33,519 nucleotides of DNA from a bacterium (GCA_016873475.1 VGXI01000010.1:1-33519); one strand, 5' to 3'; counted from the stretch's first letter, positions 14,642-22,652 are shown. Made by a program: numbers and translations. Notes: generated by a model not told the origin, from the sequence alone.

Positions 14642-15465
14642 AGGTCCTCGGCATCGAGAGGCCCGTGATCGCCATGCTGCACCTGCCGCCCAGCCCGGGC
14701 GTGGCCGGCTTCCCGGGCCTGATGGCGGCCCTGGAGACCCTGCGCGCGGAGCTGCAGGTCTACCTGGCGGCGGGCGTGGATGCGCTGCTGCTCGAGAACA
14801 TGCACGACTTTCCCTGCTTGCCCGAGCGCGAGATGGGCCCCGAGGTGCCGGCCTACCTCGCCCGCCTGGCCGCCGCCGCGCGCGGTATGGCCGCCGAGCT
14901 GACGGGCGGCACCGCGCGGCCCCTGCCGATCGGCATCCAGGTGCTCTTCGCGGCGAACCGCACGGCCGTGGCCGTGGCGCTCGCCGCCGGCCTCCAGTTC
15001 GTGCGCGCCGAGGGCTGGACGCACGCCCACATCAGCGACAAGGGCTTCGTCGACGCCCAGGCCGGGCGCGTGAAGCGCTACCAGCACGCCATCGGCGCCG
15101 AGGGCATCCAGATCTTCGCGGACATCAAGAAGAAGCACGCGAGCCACGCGATCACGGCGGATCTCGGGATCGGCGAGATCGCCGCCACGCTCGCCCTGCA
15201 CCGCGCCGACGCGGCGATCGTCACCGGCGCGCTGACGGGGGCGGCGCCGGACCCGGCGGACCTGGCCGCCGTGCGCGCGGCGACCCCGCTGCCGCTGTTC
15301 ATCGGCAGCGGTCTCACGGCCGAGAATCTCGGCGACTACTTCGCCCTCGCCGACGGCTTCATCGTCGGCAGCGACTTCAAGCGGGAGGGCCGCTGGGATG
15401 CGCCGGTGGACGGCGCCCGCGTGCGCGACTTCATGCGGCGGCTGCGCGAGCTGCGCCGCAGTTGA
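14638..15465 (+). CDS. BtpA/SgcQ-family TIM-barrel protein
   Basis: The 275-residue product matches the BtpA family: MLHLPPSPGVAGFPG at the N-terminus, GVDALLLENMHDFP, PIGIQVLFAANRTAVAVALA, FVRAEGWTHAHISDKG, IFADIKKKHASHAIT, IVTGALTG and the C-terminal GSGLTAENLGDYFALADGFIVGSDFK. These are phosphate-binding TIM-barrel features. The family was named for a cyanobacterial photosystem I biogenesis factor, but most members are in non-photosynthetic bacteria and their role there is unknown, so no reaction is assigned. The GTG start at 14638 has GGAGG seven bases upstream, inside the previous gene, and overlaps its TGA. Confidence 0.88.
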   Translation: MKVLGIERPVIAMLHLPPSPGVAGFPGLMAALETLRAELQVYLAAGVDALLLENMHDFPCLPEREMGPEVPAYLARLAAAARGMAAELTGGTARPLPIGIQVLFAANRTAVAVALAAGLQFVRAEGWTHAHISDKGFVDAQAGRVKRYQHAIGAEGIQIFADIKKKHASHAITADLGIGEIAATLALHRADAAIVTGALTGAAPDPADLAAVRAATPLPLFIGSGLTAENLGDYFALADGFIVGSDFKREGRWDAPVDGARVRDFMRRLRELRRS

Positions 15466-15517
15466 ACGGCCGCGATCACCGCGGAGGATCCTCGCGACCT
15501 GCGGAGCGGAAAAAGAG

Positions 15518-15545
15518 AGACCCGCCGGCTCTGGCCGGCGGGTCT
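15518..15545 (-). terminator. Intrinsic terminator of the first metalloprotease gene
   Basis: A perfect 12-bp stem (arms 15518-15529 and 15534-15545) with a 4-base loop. On the minus strand it is followed by CTCTCTTTTTCC, a U-rich tail. It lies 107 bp past the TAA of the gene at 15652. On the plus strand there is no U tract, but the hairpin could also slow transcription leaving the BtpA-family gene. Confidence 0.75.
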
Positions 15546-15607
15546 GCTCGCTTCCGCTGCGGCGAGGTCGCCCAGGGAAGCCATGCGGGATCCTGGTTCG
15601 CGTCGCG

Positions 15608-15635
15608 GCCGGGCGCCTTCGAAGCGGCGCCCGGC
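15608..15635. other. Second perfect hairpin in the convergent intergenic region
   Basis: Arms of 10 bp (GCCGGGCGCC / GGCGCCCGGC) flank an 8-base loop, 17 bp beyond the metalloprotease stop. No U tract follows on either strand. It may stabilise the 3' end of the transcript or help the downstream terminator. Confidence 0.5.
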
Positions 15636-15651
15636 GCGACCCGAATCGGGC

Positions 15652-17292
15652 TTACTTCAGCAGCGCCCCGCGGGCGACCTCGCTGAGGCCCCCGGCGCTG
15701 GCGCGCAGGAAGTAGACCCCGCTGGGCACGGCCTGGCCGGCGGCGTCGCGGCCGTCCCAGCTCACGCTGAGCCACCCGGGCCCCGCGGCCGTCTCCGCGA
15801 AGCTGCGCAGCAGGCGACCCTGCAGGTCGAAGACCTCGAGCTGGACCGGGCCGGCCGCCGGAGCGTGGAAGCGCGCCGTGGTCTTCGGATTGAAGGGGTT
15901 CGGATGCAGGGCGAGGCCGAGCTGGCCGAGCGCCGGCGACTCGGCGGGCACCGACGTCAGGTCATCCCAGGTCAGGTCCAGGATCAGCTTGTAGCGCTGC
16001 ACGTCGTTGCCGCTGTGCCGCGTGATCTTGATGAAGTAGCTGCCCGCCGGCAGCGAGTAGTCGATCAGGGTCTCCTGGACGCCGATCGCCGAGGCGTTCT
16101 GCGCGAGCAGGACGGTGCTGCCGGTGGCGCCGGAGCGGATCTCGAAGCCGAGGTCCATGATCTGGTTCGTGTAGATCCCGCCCCCGATCGAGTCGAGGAT
16201 GTAGTAGGAGCCCACGGCCTGCAGGTAGATGTCGAAGAGGCTGCCGACGGGCGTGCTGAAGGAGTACCAGTCGGTGTCGTTCATCTCGGTCAGGCTGTGG
16301 TTCTCGATCGTGACCTGGCCCGTGAAGCTGCCCAGGGCGTTGGCCGTGTTGTAGGCGTTGTCGCGCTCGGCGAAGTCGCCGTAGTTGCGCATGCCGCCGC
16401 GGATGTCGTCGTCGCGAACGCCGTAGAAGGCAGCCGTGTAGGCAGCCTCCATCAGCTTGGTCTGGTTGATCGGACCCTCGTGCCCGAGACCGTGGCCGTG
16501 GCCGTGCTCGTGCATCACCACATTGCGGATGAAGCGGTAGTCCAAGTTCGCGTTGGCCCAGCCCTCAGCGTAGTCGAGCACCATGTCACTGCCGCCGCCG
16601 CCGGGTGTGGGGAAGTAGTTGTAGGCGAGGATGCCGTTCACGCCGTCGATGGGGTGCATGCCGATGCGCACGTCGCCGCGAGCGCCGAGGAGGCCGTTGG
16701 CGCCGAAGGCGGCGCCGTCGTCGCTGACCTCGACGTAGGTGATGCCGATGAACTCGCCCCAGCGCGCGAAGCAGGCGGCGAAGATCGGCTTCCAGACCGC
16801 CTCGCTGCCGAAGAGGGCGTTCAGCCTGGCGTAGAGCGAGCTGTTGCTGCCCGGTTCGCCGGCGCCGGGAGGAATGTAGACGCCGTCCGGCAGGAAGCTG
16901 TAGGTGACGGTGATCGGGTCGCCGACCACGCCAGTCGAGCCGTCCGTCGCCGTGACGAAGATGCGCGTCTGCCGGACGTAGCGGCCGCCGTCCTCCTGGG
17001 GAGGGAGCTGCGGCAGGCGGGCCAGCAGTTCGCGGAACTTCTCGGGCGAGGTGTCCGGGTGGATGCAGACGGCCAGCTCGGCGTTCTCGATACAGCTCGT
17101 GTCGAGGCGCAGGCCGGTGAGCTCCTGCAGGTTCTCGAGCACGAGCTGGTCAACGTAACTGCCGATCAGCTCGTGGCTCGCCAGGACGGGCGCGGACTCC
17201 GCCGCCAGGGCGCTGGCCGCGGGCGCGGCGGCCATGAGCAGGAACAGCCCGAAGACCGCCGGGCGTACGCGGGAGCCGAAAGTGCGGGGCAT
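15652..17292 (-). CDS. Secreted metzincin-type zinc metalloprotease with PPC and FlgD/sorting-type domains (paralog 1)
   Basis: A predicted exported protease of 546 residues. A Sec signal (to about residue 30, ending ASALA) precedes an N-terminal domain with two Cys pairs (LDTSCIENAELAVCIH). The catalytic domain follows, with the zinc motif HEHGHGHGLGH (about residues 258-268), a match to HExxHxxGxxH, and a probable Met-turn in TKLMEAAY. A pre-peptidase C-terminal-like beta domain comes next (NDTDWYSFSTPVGS ... SYFIKITRHSGNDVQRYKL). Last is an Ig-like sorting domain (LHPNPFNPKTTARF, VFDLQGRLLR, GVYFLRASAGG). AGGAGG lies seven bases before the ATG. It is the only gene here with a TAA stop. The downstream neighbour in transcription is a strong terminator, and a close paralog lies just upstream, so this is a tandem duplication. 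The substrate is unknown. Confidence 0.85.
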   Translation of the reverse strand: MPRTFGSRVRPAVFGLFLLMAAAPAASALAAESAPVLASHELIGSYVDQLVLENLQELTGLRLDTSCIENAELAVCIHPDTSPEKFRELLARLPQLPPQEDGGRYVRQTRIFVTATDGSTGVVGDPITVTYSFLPDGVYIPPGAGEPGSNSSLYARLNALFGSEAVWKPIFAACFARWGEFIGITYVEVSDDGAAFGANGLLGARGDVRIGMHPIDGVNGILAYNYFPTPGGGGSDMVLDYAEGWANANLDYRFIRNVVMHEHGHGHGLGHEGPINQTKLMEAAYTAAFYGVRDDDIRGGMRNYGDFAERDNAYNTANALGSFTGQVTIENHSLTEMNDTDWYSFSTPVGSLFDIYLQAVGSYYILDSIGGGIYTNQIMDLGFEIRSGATGSTVLLAQNASAIGVQETLIDYSLPAGSYFIKITRHSGNDVQRYKLILDLTWDDLTSVPAESPALGQLGLALHPNPFNPKTTARFHAPAAGPVQLEVFDLQGRLLRSFAETAAGPGWLSVSWDGRDAAGQAVPSGVYFLRASAGGLSEVARGALLK

Positions 17293-17337
17293 GAAGCAGC
17301 CTCCTGTTGGGCGGGGGAGCAGGACGAGACAGTGTCG

Positions 17338-17367
17338 ATTCTAGCACACCGGCCGGAGCCGTCCCAA
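17338..17367 (-). promoter_or_regulatory. Predicted promoter of metalloprotease paralog 1
   Basis: On the minus strand TAGAAT (17343-17338) is preceded by TGC, giving an extended -10 in the string TGTGCTAGAAT. A TTGGGA lies 18 bp further upstream (17367-17362). Transcription would start near 17331, giving a leader of about 38 nt. Paralog 2 has the same TGTGCTA element. Confidence 0.5.
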
Positions 17368-17400
17368 GCGACACTCTCTCCAGCGGGTGCGGGAACAGGG

Positions 17401-17427
17401 GGCGGGGGTCCGAGCTGGACCCCCGCC
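17401..17427 (-). terminator. Hairpin downstream of metalloprotease paralog 2
   Basis: A perfect 11-bp GC stem (arms 17401-17411 and 17417-17427) with loop GAGCT lies 26 bp past the stop at 17454. No clear U tract follows, so it is a weak intrinsic terminator or a 3'-end stabiliser. Confidence 0.45.
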
Positions 17428-17453
17428 GGGGAGGCACGCGATGCAGAAATCCA

Positions 17454-19052
17454 CTACTTGAGAAGCAGAGCGCGTACGGTCTCGCTCTCGCCGCCGCTCG
17501 TGGCGCGGAGGAAGTAGAGGCCGCTGGGCGCCGGACTGCCGGTCTCGTCCTGGCCGTTCCAGCTCACTTGCACCCAGGCGTTGCCGGCCGCCTCCTGCCG
17601 GAAGCCCTGGATGCGGCGGCCCTGAACGTTGAAGATCTCCAGGCTGACGCTGCCCGCCTCGCGCACGTAGAAACGCGCCGTGGTCTTCGGATTGAAGGGC
17701 GTCGGGAAGACGCTCAGGCCAAGGCCCCGCGCCGGCACCGCCGCCTCACCCACCGCCGTGCTGATCTGGGTGAGATCGATGTTCAGGCGGTAGCGCTGGA
17801 CGTCGTTGCCGCTGTAGCGGCGCACGCGCAGGTAGTAGTCGCCGGCCGTCAGCTCGAAGTCGGTGATGGTCTCGACGACGCCGAGGCCGCCGGCGTTGGC
17901 GGTGGTGAGCACCGTCACACCGTCGCTGGCGCGCAGCTCGAAGCCGAGGTCCATGATCTGGTTGGTCCAGACCTGGACGCCGTCGACGACGTAGAAGGAG
18001 CCCACCGGCGTCATGACCACGTCCAGCAGCATGCCGCTGGCGATGGTGAACTTGAAGTAGTCACTGTCGCTGGAGGCGGTCACCGAAACGTTCTCCTGCT
18101 GCAACGGCCCCTCGGGCAGCGTGCCCCAGAGCGTCGCATCGGCGGCGGTGCTGTTCTTCTCCAGATAAAAGCCGTAGTTGCGCATGCCGCCGCGGATGTC
18201 GTCGTCCTGCGGGCCGTAGATGACGGGATCGTAGTAGGGCTCCATCAGCTGGCGGTTGCTGGCCTCGATGTGGCCGAGACCGTGGCCGTGGCCGTGCTCG
18301 TGCATCACCACGTTGCGGAAGAAGCGGTAGTCGGTGCCGGCGTCACCCCAGTTCTCGCTCCAGTCCAGGACCATGTCGCCGCCCGAGGCCGGGTAGTAGT
18401 TGTAGGCCAGCACGTTGCTCGGGCCGTCGATGTTGGCCATGCCGATGCGGATGTCGCCGCGCACGCCGAGGACGCCCCAGGTGTCCGGGAAGGCGGCGCC
18501 ATCGTCGACCTCCTCGACGTAGTGCAGGCCGACGAAGAAGGCCCAGCGGGCGAAGCAGTCGCGGAAGATCTGCTTCCAGGCCTCGGTGTTGCCGCCGAAC
18601 TGAGCGTTCAGGCGCGCGAAGAGCGAGCTGTTCTCGTCCTCGGACGGGATGTAGGTGCCGTCGGGCAGGAAGCTGTAGGTGAGGATCACCGGGTCGCCGA
18701 GGATGCCCGAGAAGCCGCTGGCCGTCAGGCTCCAGCGGTCCACGCGGTTGTAGCGGTCACCCTCGGGCTCGATCCAGGTGGGCAGCTTGCGCAGCAGCTC
18801 CTCGACGACCTCGGGCGGGGTGTCCGGCGCGAGGCAGAAGGAGCGCTCGGCCGTCTGCACGCAGGTGGCCGCTGGGTCGATGCCGTAGAAGCGCTGCAGG
18901 TCGCTGGCGACGATCTGCGCCGCCATCCTCTCGACCATCTGGATCGCGCTCTGATTGAGGTAGGGGGTCTCGCCGGCGGCGGAAGCCGGCAGCGCCGAGG
19001 CCAGCAGCGTCAGCAGGGCGCCGGCCAGCGCGAGGCGGGAGCGTGCGAGCAT
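17454..19052 (-). CDS. Secreted metzincin-type zinc metalloprotease with PPC and FlgD/sorting-type domains (paralog 2)
   Basis: This 532-residue protein has the same architecture as the gene at 15652. It shows a Sec signal (LALAGALLTLLASALPASAA), an N-terminal domain with TCVQTAERSFCL, a catalytic domain with the identical HEHGHGHGLGH (about residues 250-260) and a Met-turn NRQLMEPYYD. A PPC-like domain (SDSDYFKFTIASG ... GDYYLRVRRYSGNDVQRYRL) and a C-terminal sorting-type domain (VFPTPFNPKTTARF, FNVQGRRIQ, GLYFLRATSGG) complete it. The two proteins share long blocks such as DDDIRGGMRNYG and NQIMDLGFE. The ATG at 19052 has GGAGG nine bases upstream and starts the signal peptide; an extension to 19196 lies in promoter DNA. 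The two genes are separated by a hairpin and each has its own promoter, so they are not one simple operon. Confidence 0.85.
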   Translation of the reverse strand: MLARSRLALAGALLTLLASALPASAAGETPYLNQSAIQMVERMAAQIVASDLQRFYGIDPAATCVQTAERSFCLAPDTPPEVVEELLRKLPTWIEPEGDRYNRVDRWSLTASGFSGILGDPVILTYSFLPDGTYIPSEDENSSLFARLNAQFGGNTEAWKQIFRDCFARWAFFVGLHYVEEVDDGAAFPDTWGVLGVRGDIRIGMANIDGPSNVLAYNYYPASGGDMVLDWSENWGDAGTDYRFFRNVVMHEHGHGHGLGHIEASNRQLMEPYYDPVIYGPQDDDIRGGMRNYGFYLEKNSTAADATLWGTLPEGPLQQENVSVTASSDSDYFKFTIASGMLLDVVMTPVGSFYVVDGVQVWTNQIMDLGFELRASDGVTVLTTANAGGLGVVETITDFELTAGDYYLRVRRYSGNDVQRYRLNIDLTQISTAVGEAAVPARGLGLSVFPTPFNPKTTARFYVREAGSVSLEIFNVQGRRIQGFRQEAAGNAWVQVSWNGQDETGSPAPSGLYFLRATSGGESETVRALLLK

Positions 19053-19111
19053 GAGTGACGACCTCCGAGCGGGAGTGGCAGGGGAAAGGCCCTGATCAGC
19101 GGACAGTAGCA

Positions 19112-19120
19112 ATGATAGCA
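19112..19120 (-). promoter_or_regulatory. Predicted extended -10 promoter of metalloprotease paralog 2
   Basis: On the minus strand TGCTATCAT (19120-19112) is an extended -10 within TGTGCTATCAT, nearly the same as at paralog 1. No good -35 is visible. Transcription would start near 19105 with a 53-nt leader. The stretch 19141-19200 further upstream is unusually AT-rich for this window. Confidence 0.45.
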
Positions 19121-19229
19121 CAGGCGAGCCGAACTGGCCAGCGCAAATCCCGGCAAGTGATATAGAGACAAAGACGTACAAGGATACCTGGGCCACAACT
19201 CCAGGCCGCGCTCCCGGCGGCGGCCGGGG

Positions 19230-19676
19230 CTAGACGCGGTGCCCCTGGGCCGGCGGCGCGAAGTCCATCTCGAGGATCTCGCCGGGGCGGGCCCGGCGCA
19301 GCTCCTGGCACTGTTGCAGGACGCTAACCACCAGCGGGAAGCCGACATCGAGAACGAAGGCCTGCTCGCCCTCGGCCAGGCGCTCGAAGCGGCCGCGGGC
19401 CCGCTCCAGCTCGTCCTTGTGGAACTCCAGCTGGGGCACCTTCACGGCCTCGCCGTGCCGGGCGATGATCCGGTGGCACTCGAAAACTGCTGGATTGACA
19501 ACGAGTTGCACCTCTTCTCCCACCGGCGGCGGGGCGGCGCCGTCCAGGAAGAGCCAGAGCGGATGGGTGGCGGCCCGCGGCTTGAAGAGCACGCTCTCGC
19601 CGCGGATCTGGATGACCGTGCCGGGCACGGCCGCGTCTCGCCATTGCTCGCCGAAGCGCCGTCTCTCCGCGTGCAT
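19230..19676 (-). CDS. Small protein of unknown function (148 residues)
   Basis: I do not recognise a family. The product begins MHAERRRFGEQWRDAAVPG, then has a beta-rich stretch (TVIQIRGESVLFKP, HPLWLFLDGA, GEEVQLVVNPAVFECHRII), a charged helix (EFHKDELERARGRFERLAEG) and a second hydrophobic segment (QAFVLDVGFPLVVSVLQQ). It has no signal peptide or clear membrane helix, so it is probably cytoplasmic. The ATG at 19676 follows GAGG by five bases. It diverges from hisC, with 174 bp between the starts. The VGEEVQLVV-type strand is vaguely like PilZ-type beta barrels, but I see no RxxxR motif followed by a DxSxxG motif, so I do not claim PilZ. Confidence 0.65.
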   Translation of the reverse strand: MHAERRRFGEQWRDAAVPGTVIQIRGESVLFKPRAATHPLWLFLDGAAPPPVGEEVQLVVNPAVFECHRIIARHGEAVKVPQLEFHKDELERARGRFERLAEGEQAFVLDVGFPLVVSVLQQCQELRRARPGEILEMDFAPPAQGHRV

Positions 19677-19772
19677 CCCGACCTCACAGATTTCCGGATG
19701 GCGAGCCCCCCGGCCCGCACCCCAAGTGTAGACGCGAAATCGCGCTCCGGCCAGCACCCGGCGGTCGCGGGC

Positions 19773-19801
19773 TTGCCGCTCCGGAAGGCAGGGGCTAAGC
19801 T
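19773..19801 (+). promoter_or_regulatory. Predicted hisC promoter
   Basis: TTGCCG (19773-19778), 17 bp, TAAGCT (19796-19801). Transcription would start near 19808, leaving about 43 nt of leader that contains GGGAG six bases before the ATG. Confidence 0.5.
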
Positions 19802-19850
19802 GCCCGGGGCCGCCGGGTGCGCCGGCGGATCCTCGCCGCGGGAGCGCGCC

Positions 19851-20942
19851 ATGCCCCTGGTTCCCCAGTCCATCAAGGAGCTCAGGCCCTACTCGCCCGG
19901 AAAGCCGATCGCCGAGGTGCGCCGCGAACTCGGCCTCGAGCGGGTCGTCAAGCTGGCCAGCAACGAAAACCCCTGGGGACCTTCCCCCCGGGCGCTGGCC
20001 GCCATCGCCGAAGCGAGCGGCGAGCTGCACCGTTACCCCGACATGGGCGCTCTCGCCCTGCGCGGCGCGCTGGCCGAGCGCTTCAAGGTGCGCGTGGAAA
20101 ACGTCGCCGTGGGCAGCGGCAGCGAGGGCATCATGGCGACGGTGATGCGCACCTTCCTCTGCGACGAGGACGAGATCCTCACGGCCGAGAACACCTTCAT
20201 CGGCTTCATGGTGCTGGCGCGCGCGAGCGGCAACAAGCTCACGCTGGTGCCGCGGCGGCCGGACTACCGCTACGATCTCGCGGCGATGGGCGAGCGCGTG
20301 AACGAGTACACGAAGATCATCTACCTCGCCAACCCGGACAATCCGACGGGGACCATCTTCACGCGCGCCGAGTTCGACGCCTTCATGGCCAAGGTGCCGA
20401 GCCGCTGCCTGGTCATCTACGACGAGGCCTACTTCGAGTTCACCGCGGCCGAGCCCTCCTTTCCGGACTCGATGACCTATCGCTACGACAACGTGATCAC
20501 CTTGCGCACCTTCTCGAAGGCCTATGGCCTGGCCGGCCTGCGGATCGGCTACGGCTTCGCGCACGACGAGTTGATCGGCAATCTGATGAAGGTGAAACTG
20601 CCCTTCGAGCCCAGCCACCTCGCCCAGGTGGCCGGCCTCGCCGCGCTCGCCGACGAGGACTTCCTGCGCCGCACGGTGAGGGGAACCGCCGCCGGCCTGG
20701 CCAGATTGCGCGAGACACTGGGCGCCGCCGGCCTCGCCGTGCTGCCCAGTCACACGAACTTCGTGGCCGTGGCGACGGGCGATGCCACGCGCTGCGAGCG
20801 CAGCTGCCGGCGCCTGCTCGAGCAGGGCGTGGTCGTGCGGCCCCTGGCCGCCTTCGGCTTTCCCGACCTGTTCCGGGTGAGCGTCGGCACTTCCGAGGAG
20901 CTGGCGGTCTTCGCCGAAGCGCTGCCACGGGCGCTCGACTAG
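19851..20942 (+). CDS. hisC: Histidinol-phosphate aminotransferase (class I/II PLP aminotransferase)
   Basis: This enzyme transfers an amino group from glutamate to imidazole-acetol phosphate in histidine synthesis; many members also act on aromatic amino acids. The 363-residue product has KLASNENPWGPSP, HRYPDMG, GSGSEGIM, LANPDNPTGT (PLP-contacting Asn), VIYDEAYFEF and the PLP lysine in TFSKAYGLAGLRIGYG (K223). SHTNFVAV and LFRVSVGT lie towards the C-terminus. ATG 19851 has GGGAG six bases before it. The longer open frame upstream overlaps the divergent gene and is rejected. No other his genes are nearby, so an aromatic aminotransferase role is possible. Confidence 0.9.
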   Translation: MPLVPQSIKELRPYSPGKPIAEVRRELGLERVVKLASNENPWGPSPRALAAIAEASGELHRYPDMGALALRGALAERFKVRVENVAVGSGSEGIMATVMRTFLCDEDEILTAENTFIGFMVLARASGNKLTLVPRRPDYRYDLAAMGERVNEYTKIIYLANPDNPTGTIFTRAEFDAFMAKVPSRCLVIYDEAYFEFTAAEPSFPDSMTYRYDNVITLRTFSKAYGLAGLRIGYGFAHDELIGNLMKVKLPFEPSHLAQVAGLAALADEDFLRRTVRGTAAGLARLRETLGAAGLAVLPSHTNFVAVATGDATRCERSCRRLLEQGVVVRPLAAFGFPDLFRVSVGTSEELAVFAEALPRALD

Positions 20943-20995
20943 CGCGACGCGAGCACGCCCAGAGCGGACACAATCTCCGCGGCACAACCTTTCGC

Positions 20996-21025
20996 TTGCT
21001 CCACGCCCTTGGCGCTCGTTAGGAT
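20996..21025 (+). promoter_or_regulatory. Predicted promoter of the four-gene membrane cassette
   Basis: TTGCTC (20996-21001), 18 bp, TAGGAT (21020-21025). Transcription would start near 21032, giving a 51-nt leader before the gene at 21083. I see no other promoter-like sequence inside the cassette, which fits one operon. Confidence 0.4.
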
Positions 21026-21082
21026 GCCAGAGCGCCTGCGCCCGCTCGCGCCGGCCGGACCACCCGATCGCGAGGGAGTCTC

Positions 21083-21955
21083 ATGGAAAGCTACCGCGGG
21101 AGCCTGGCTCGACCAGGCGCGGCGCTCCTCTGGCTGGCCTTGACCGCCGCGCCGGCCGCTGCGCAGGGCGGCAGCGGCTGGGGCATTCGCGAGGAGAACG
21201 TCTCGGCGCTCGTGCTCTTCATCGTCTTTTCGATCGTCATCGTGGTCAGCATCCGCCTGGCGCGCATGGGCCGGCCGCTCTTCGTGCGGCGCATCGCCGG
21301 CCTCAACGCGGTGGAGGAGGCGATCGGCCGCTCCACCGAGCTGGGCCGCAAGGTGCTCTACGTGCCCGGCATCATGTCCATCGACGAGGTGCAGACCCTC
21401 GCCTCGCTGGCCGTGCTCAAGCACGTCGCCAAGCACACGGCCGAGTACGGCACGCCGCTGGACGTGCCGAACAAGGACCCGCTCACCTTCGCCGCCGCGC
21501 GCGAGACGGTGAAGGAGGCCTACCTCGAGGCGGGGCGGCCGGACCTCTTCAGCGACGACATCGTGCACTACATCACCTACGACCAGTTCGCCTACACGGC
21601 GGCGGTGTCGGGCATCATGGTGCGTGAGAAGCCGGCGGCGAACTTCCTGGTCGGCTCCTTCTACGCCGAGAGCCTGCTGCTGGCCGAGGCCGGCCAGGGC
21701 ACGGGCGCCATCCAGATCGCCGGCACGGCCGAGGTGGCGCAGATCCCCTTCTTCGTCGTCACCTGCGACTACACGCTGATCGGCGAGGAGCTCTACGCGG
21801 CGAGCGCCTATCTCTCGCGCGAGCCCGTCATGCTGGGCAGCGTCAAGGGCCAGGACTTCGTGAAGCTGATGCTGCTGGCCTGGATCGTCATCGGGCTCCT
21901 GATCGCGACCTTCTTCGGCAACCTGGCGCTCCAGGGCTGGCTGCAGCCGCAGTAG
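21083..21955 (+). CDS. Membrane-anchored protein of unknown function, cassette gene 1
   Basis: The 290-residue product has an N-terminal hydrophobic signal-like segment (ALLWLALTAAPAAAQ), a second helix (ALVLFIVFSIVIVVSIRLA), and a soluble alpha/beta region of about 185 residues. A C-terminal helix follows (LMLLAWIVIGLLIATFF). The soluble part opens RIAGLNAVEEAIGRSTELGRKVLYVPGI and contains NFLVGSFYAESLLLAEAGQ, AGTAEVAQIPFFVVTCDYT and MLGSVKGQDF. From memory this resembles an uncharacterised domain family (DUF6754-like); I am not certain. GAGGGAG precedes the ATG. It is followed 9 bp later by gene 2. Together with genes 2-4 it forms a compact unit made only of membrane proteins. Confidence 0.75.
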   Translation: MESYRGSLARPGAALLWLALTAAPAAAQGGSGWGIREENVSALVLFIVFSIVIVVSIRLARMGRPLFVRRIAGLNAVEEAIGRSTELGRKVLYVPGIMSIDEVQTLASLAVLKHVAKHTAEYGTPLDVPNKDPLTFAAARETVKEAYLEAGRPDLFSDDIVHYITYDQFAYTAAVSGIMVREKPAANFLVGSFYAESLLLAEAGQGTGAIQIAGTAEVAQIPFFVVTCDYTLIGEELYAASAYLSREPVMLGSVKGQDFVKLMLLAWIVIGLLIATFFGNLALQGWLQPQ

Positions 21956-21964
21956 AGAGGACCC

Positions 21965-22651
21965 ATGTTCAGGAAACGCATTCCCCTGCTGCTGACTTTC
22001 ATCGCCGGCATGCTGCCGATCCTCTCCTTCCTCTTTCGCGGGCCCGCCCTGCGGGACGAGGATCCGACGGGCAACGGCATCCTTCACGTCAGCGACACCT
22101 TCGAGCGCTGGATGGTGATCCTCGCCGCCGCGGCGCTGCTGCTCGGCGTCGTCAACGTCTTCCAGGTGAACCTGCGCAAGATCTCCAACCGCGCGCAGGG
22201 CTGGCCCTACGCGCTGGTGTTCCTGCTCGCGCTGACGATCACCGGGTTCTTCGGGCTCTGGGACGCCTTCTCCCGCGCGAGCAACACCGCCTGGTACGCG
22301 CACGCCGCCTACAACTGGATCGTCGAGGCCGGCTTCAAGCCACTCCAGGCGACGATGTTCAGCCTGCTCGCCTTCTACGTGGCCTCGGCCGCCTTCCGCG
22401 CGTTCCGCGTGCGCAACGTGGAGGCGGCCATCCTGCTTGCGGCAGCGCTCCTGATCATGCTCGGCGTGAACCCTTACGTCGTCCGCGCGCTGCCCTTCCT
22501 GCCCGACCTCACGCAGTGGACGCTGAACATTCCCAATGCCGCGGCGCAGCGGGGGATCATCATCGGCGCCGCCCTGGGCGCCGCCTCGATGGCCCTGCGT
22601 ATCCTGATCGGCATCGAGCGCAGCTACCTCGGCCTGCAGAAGGGAGAGTAG
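21965..22651 (+). CDS. Polytopic membrane protein of unknown function, cassette gene 2
   Basis: The 228-residue product has about six hydrophobic segments (IPLLLTFIAGMLPILSFLF; WMVILAAAALLLGVVNVFQV; YALVFLLALTITGFFGLW; ATMFSLLAFYVASAAF; EAAILLAAALLIMLGV; GIIIGAALGAASMALRILI). It has polar loops with NLRKISNRAQGW and AAYNWIVEAGFKPLQ. The C-terminus is GIERSYLGLQKGE. I recognise no family or catalytic motif. AGAGGA precedes the ATG; the stop is one base before the GTG of gene 3. Its role is probably shared with the anchored proteins on either side. Confidence 0.75.
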   Translation: MFRKRIPLLLTFIAGMLPILSFLFRGPALRDEDPTGNGILHVSDTFERWMVILAAAALLLGVVNVFQVNLRKISNRAQGWPYALVFLLALTITGFFGLWDAFSRASNTAWYAHAAYNWIVEAGFKPLQATMFSLLAFYVASAAFRAFRVRNVEAAILLAAALLIMLGVNPYVVRALPFLPDLTQWTLNIPNAAAQRGIIIGAALGAASMALRILIGIERSYLGLQKGE

Positions 22652-22652
22652 T

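Noticed and set aside
15583-17517. Plus-strand open frame opposite metalloprotease paralog 1
   Set aside because: It is a shadow of the real minus-strand gene, which has a signal peptide, zinc motif, Shine-Dalgarno and terminator.
16483-18310. Repeated block of about 36 bp in the two protease genes as a possible mobile or CRISPR-like repeat
   Set aside because: The copies encode the same zinc-binding segment in paralogous proteins, only two copies exist, and there is no spacer pattern.
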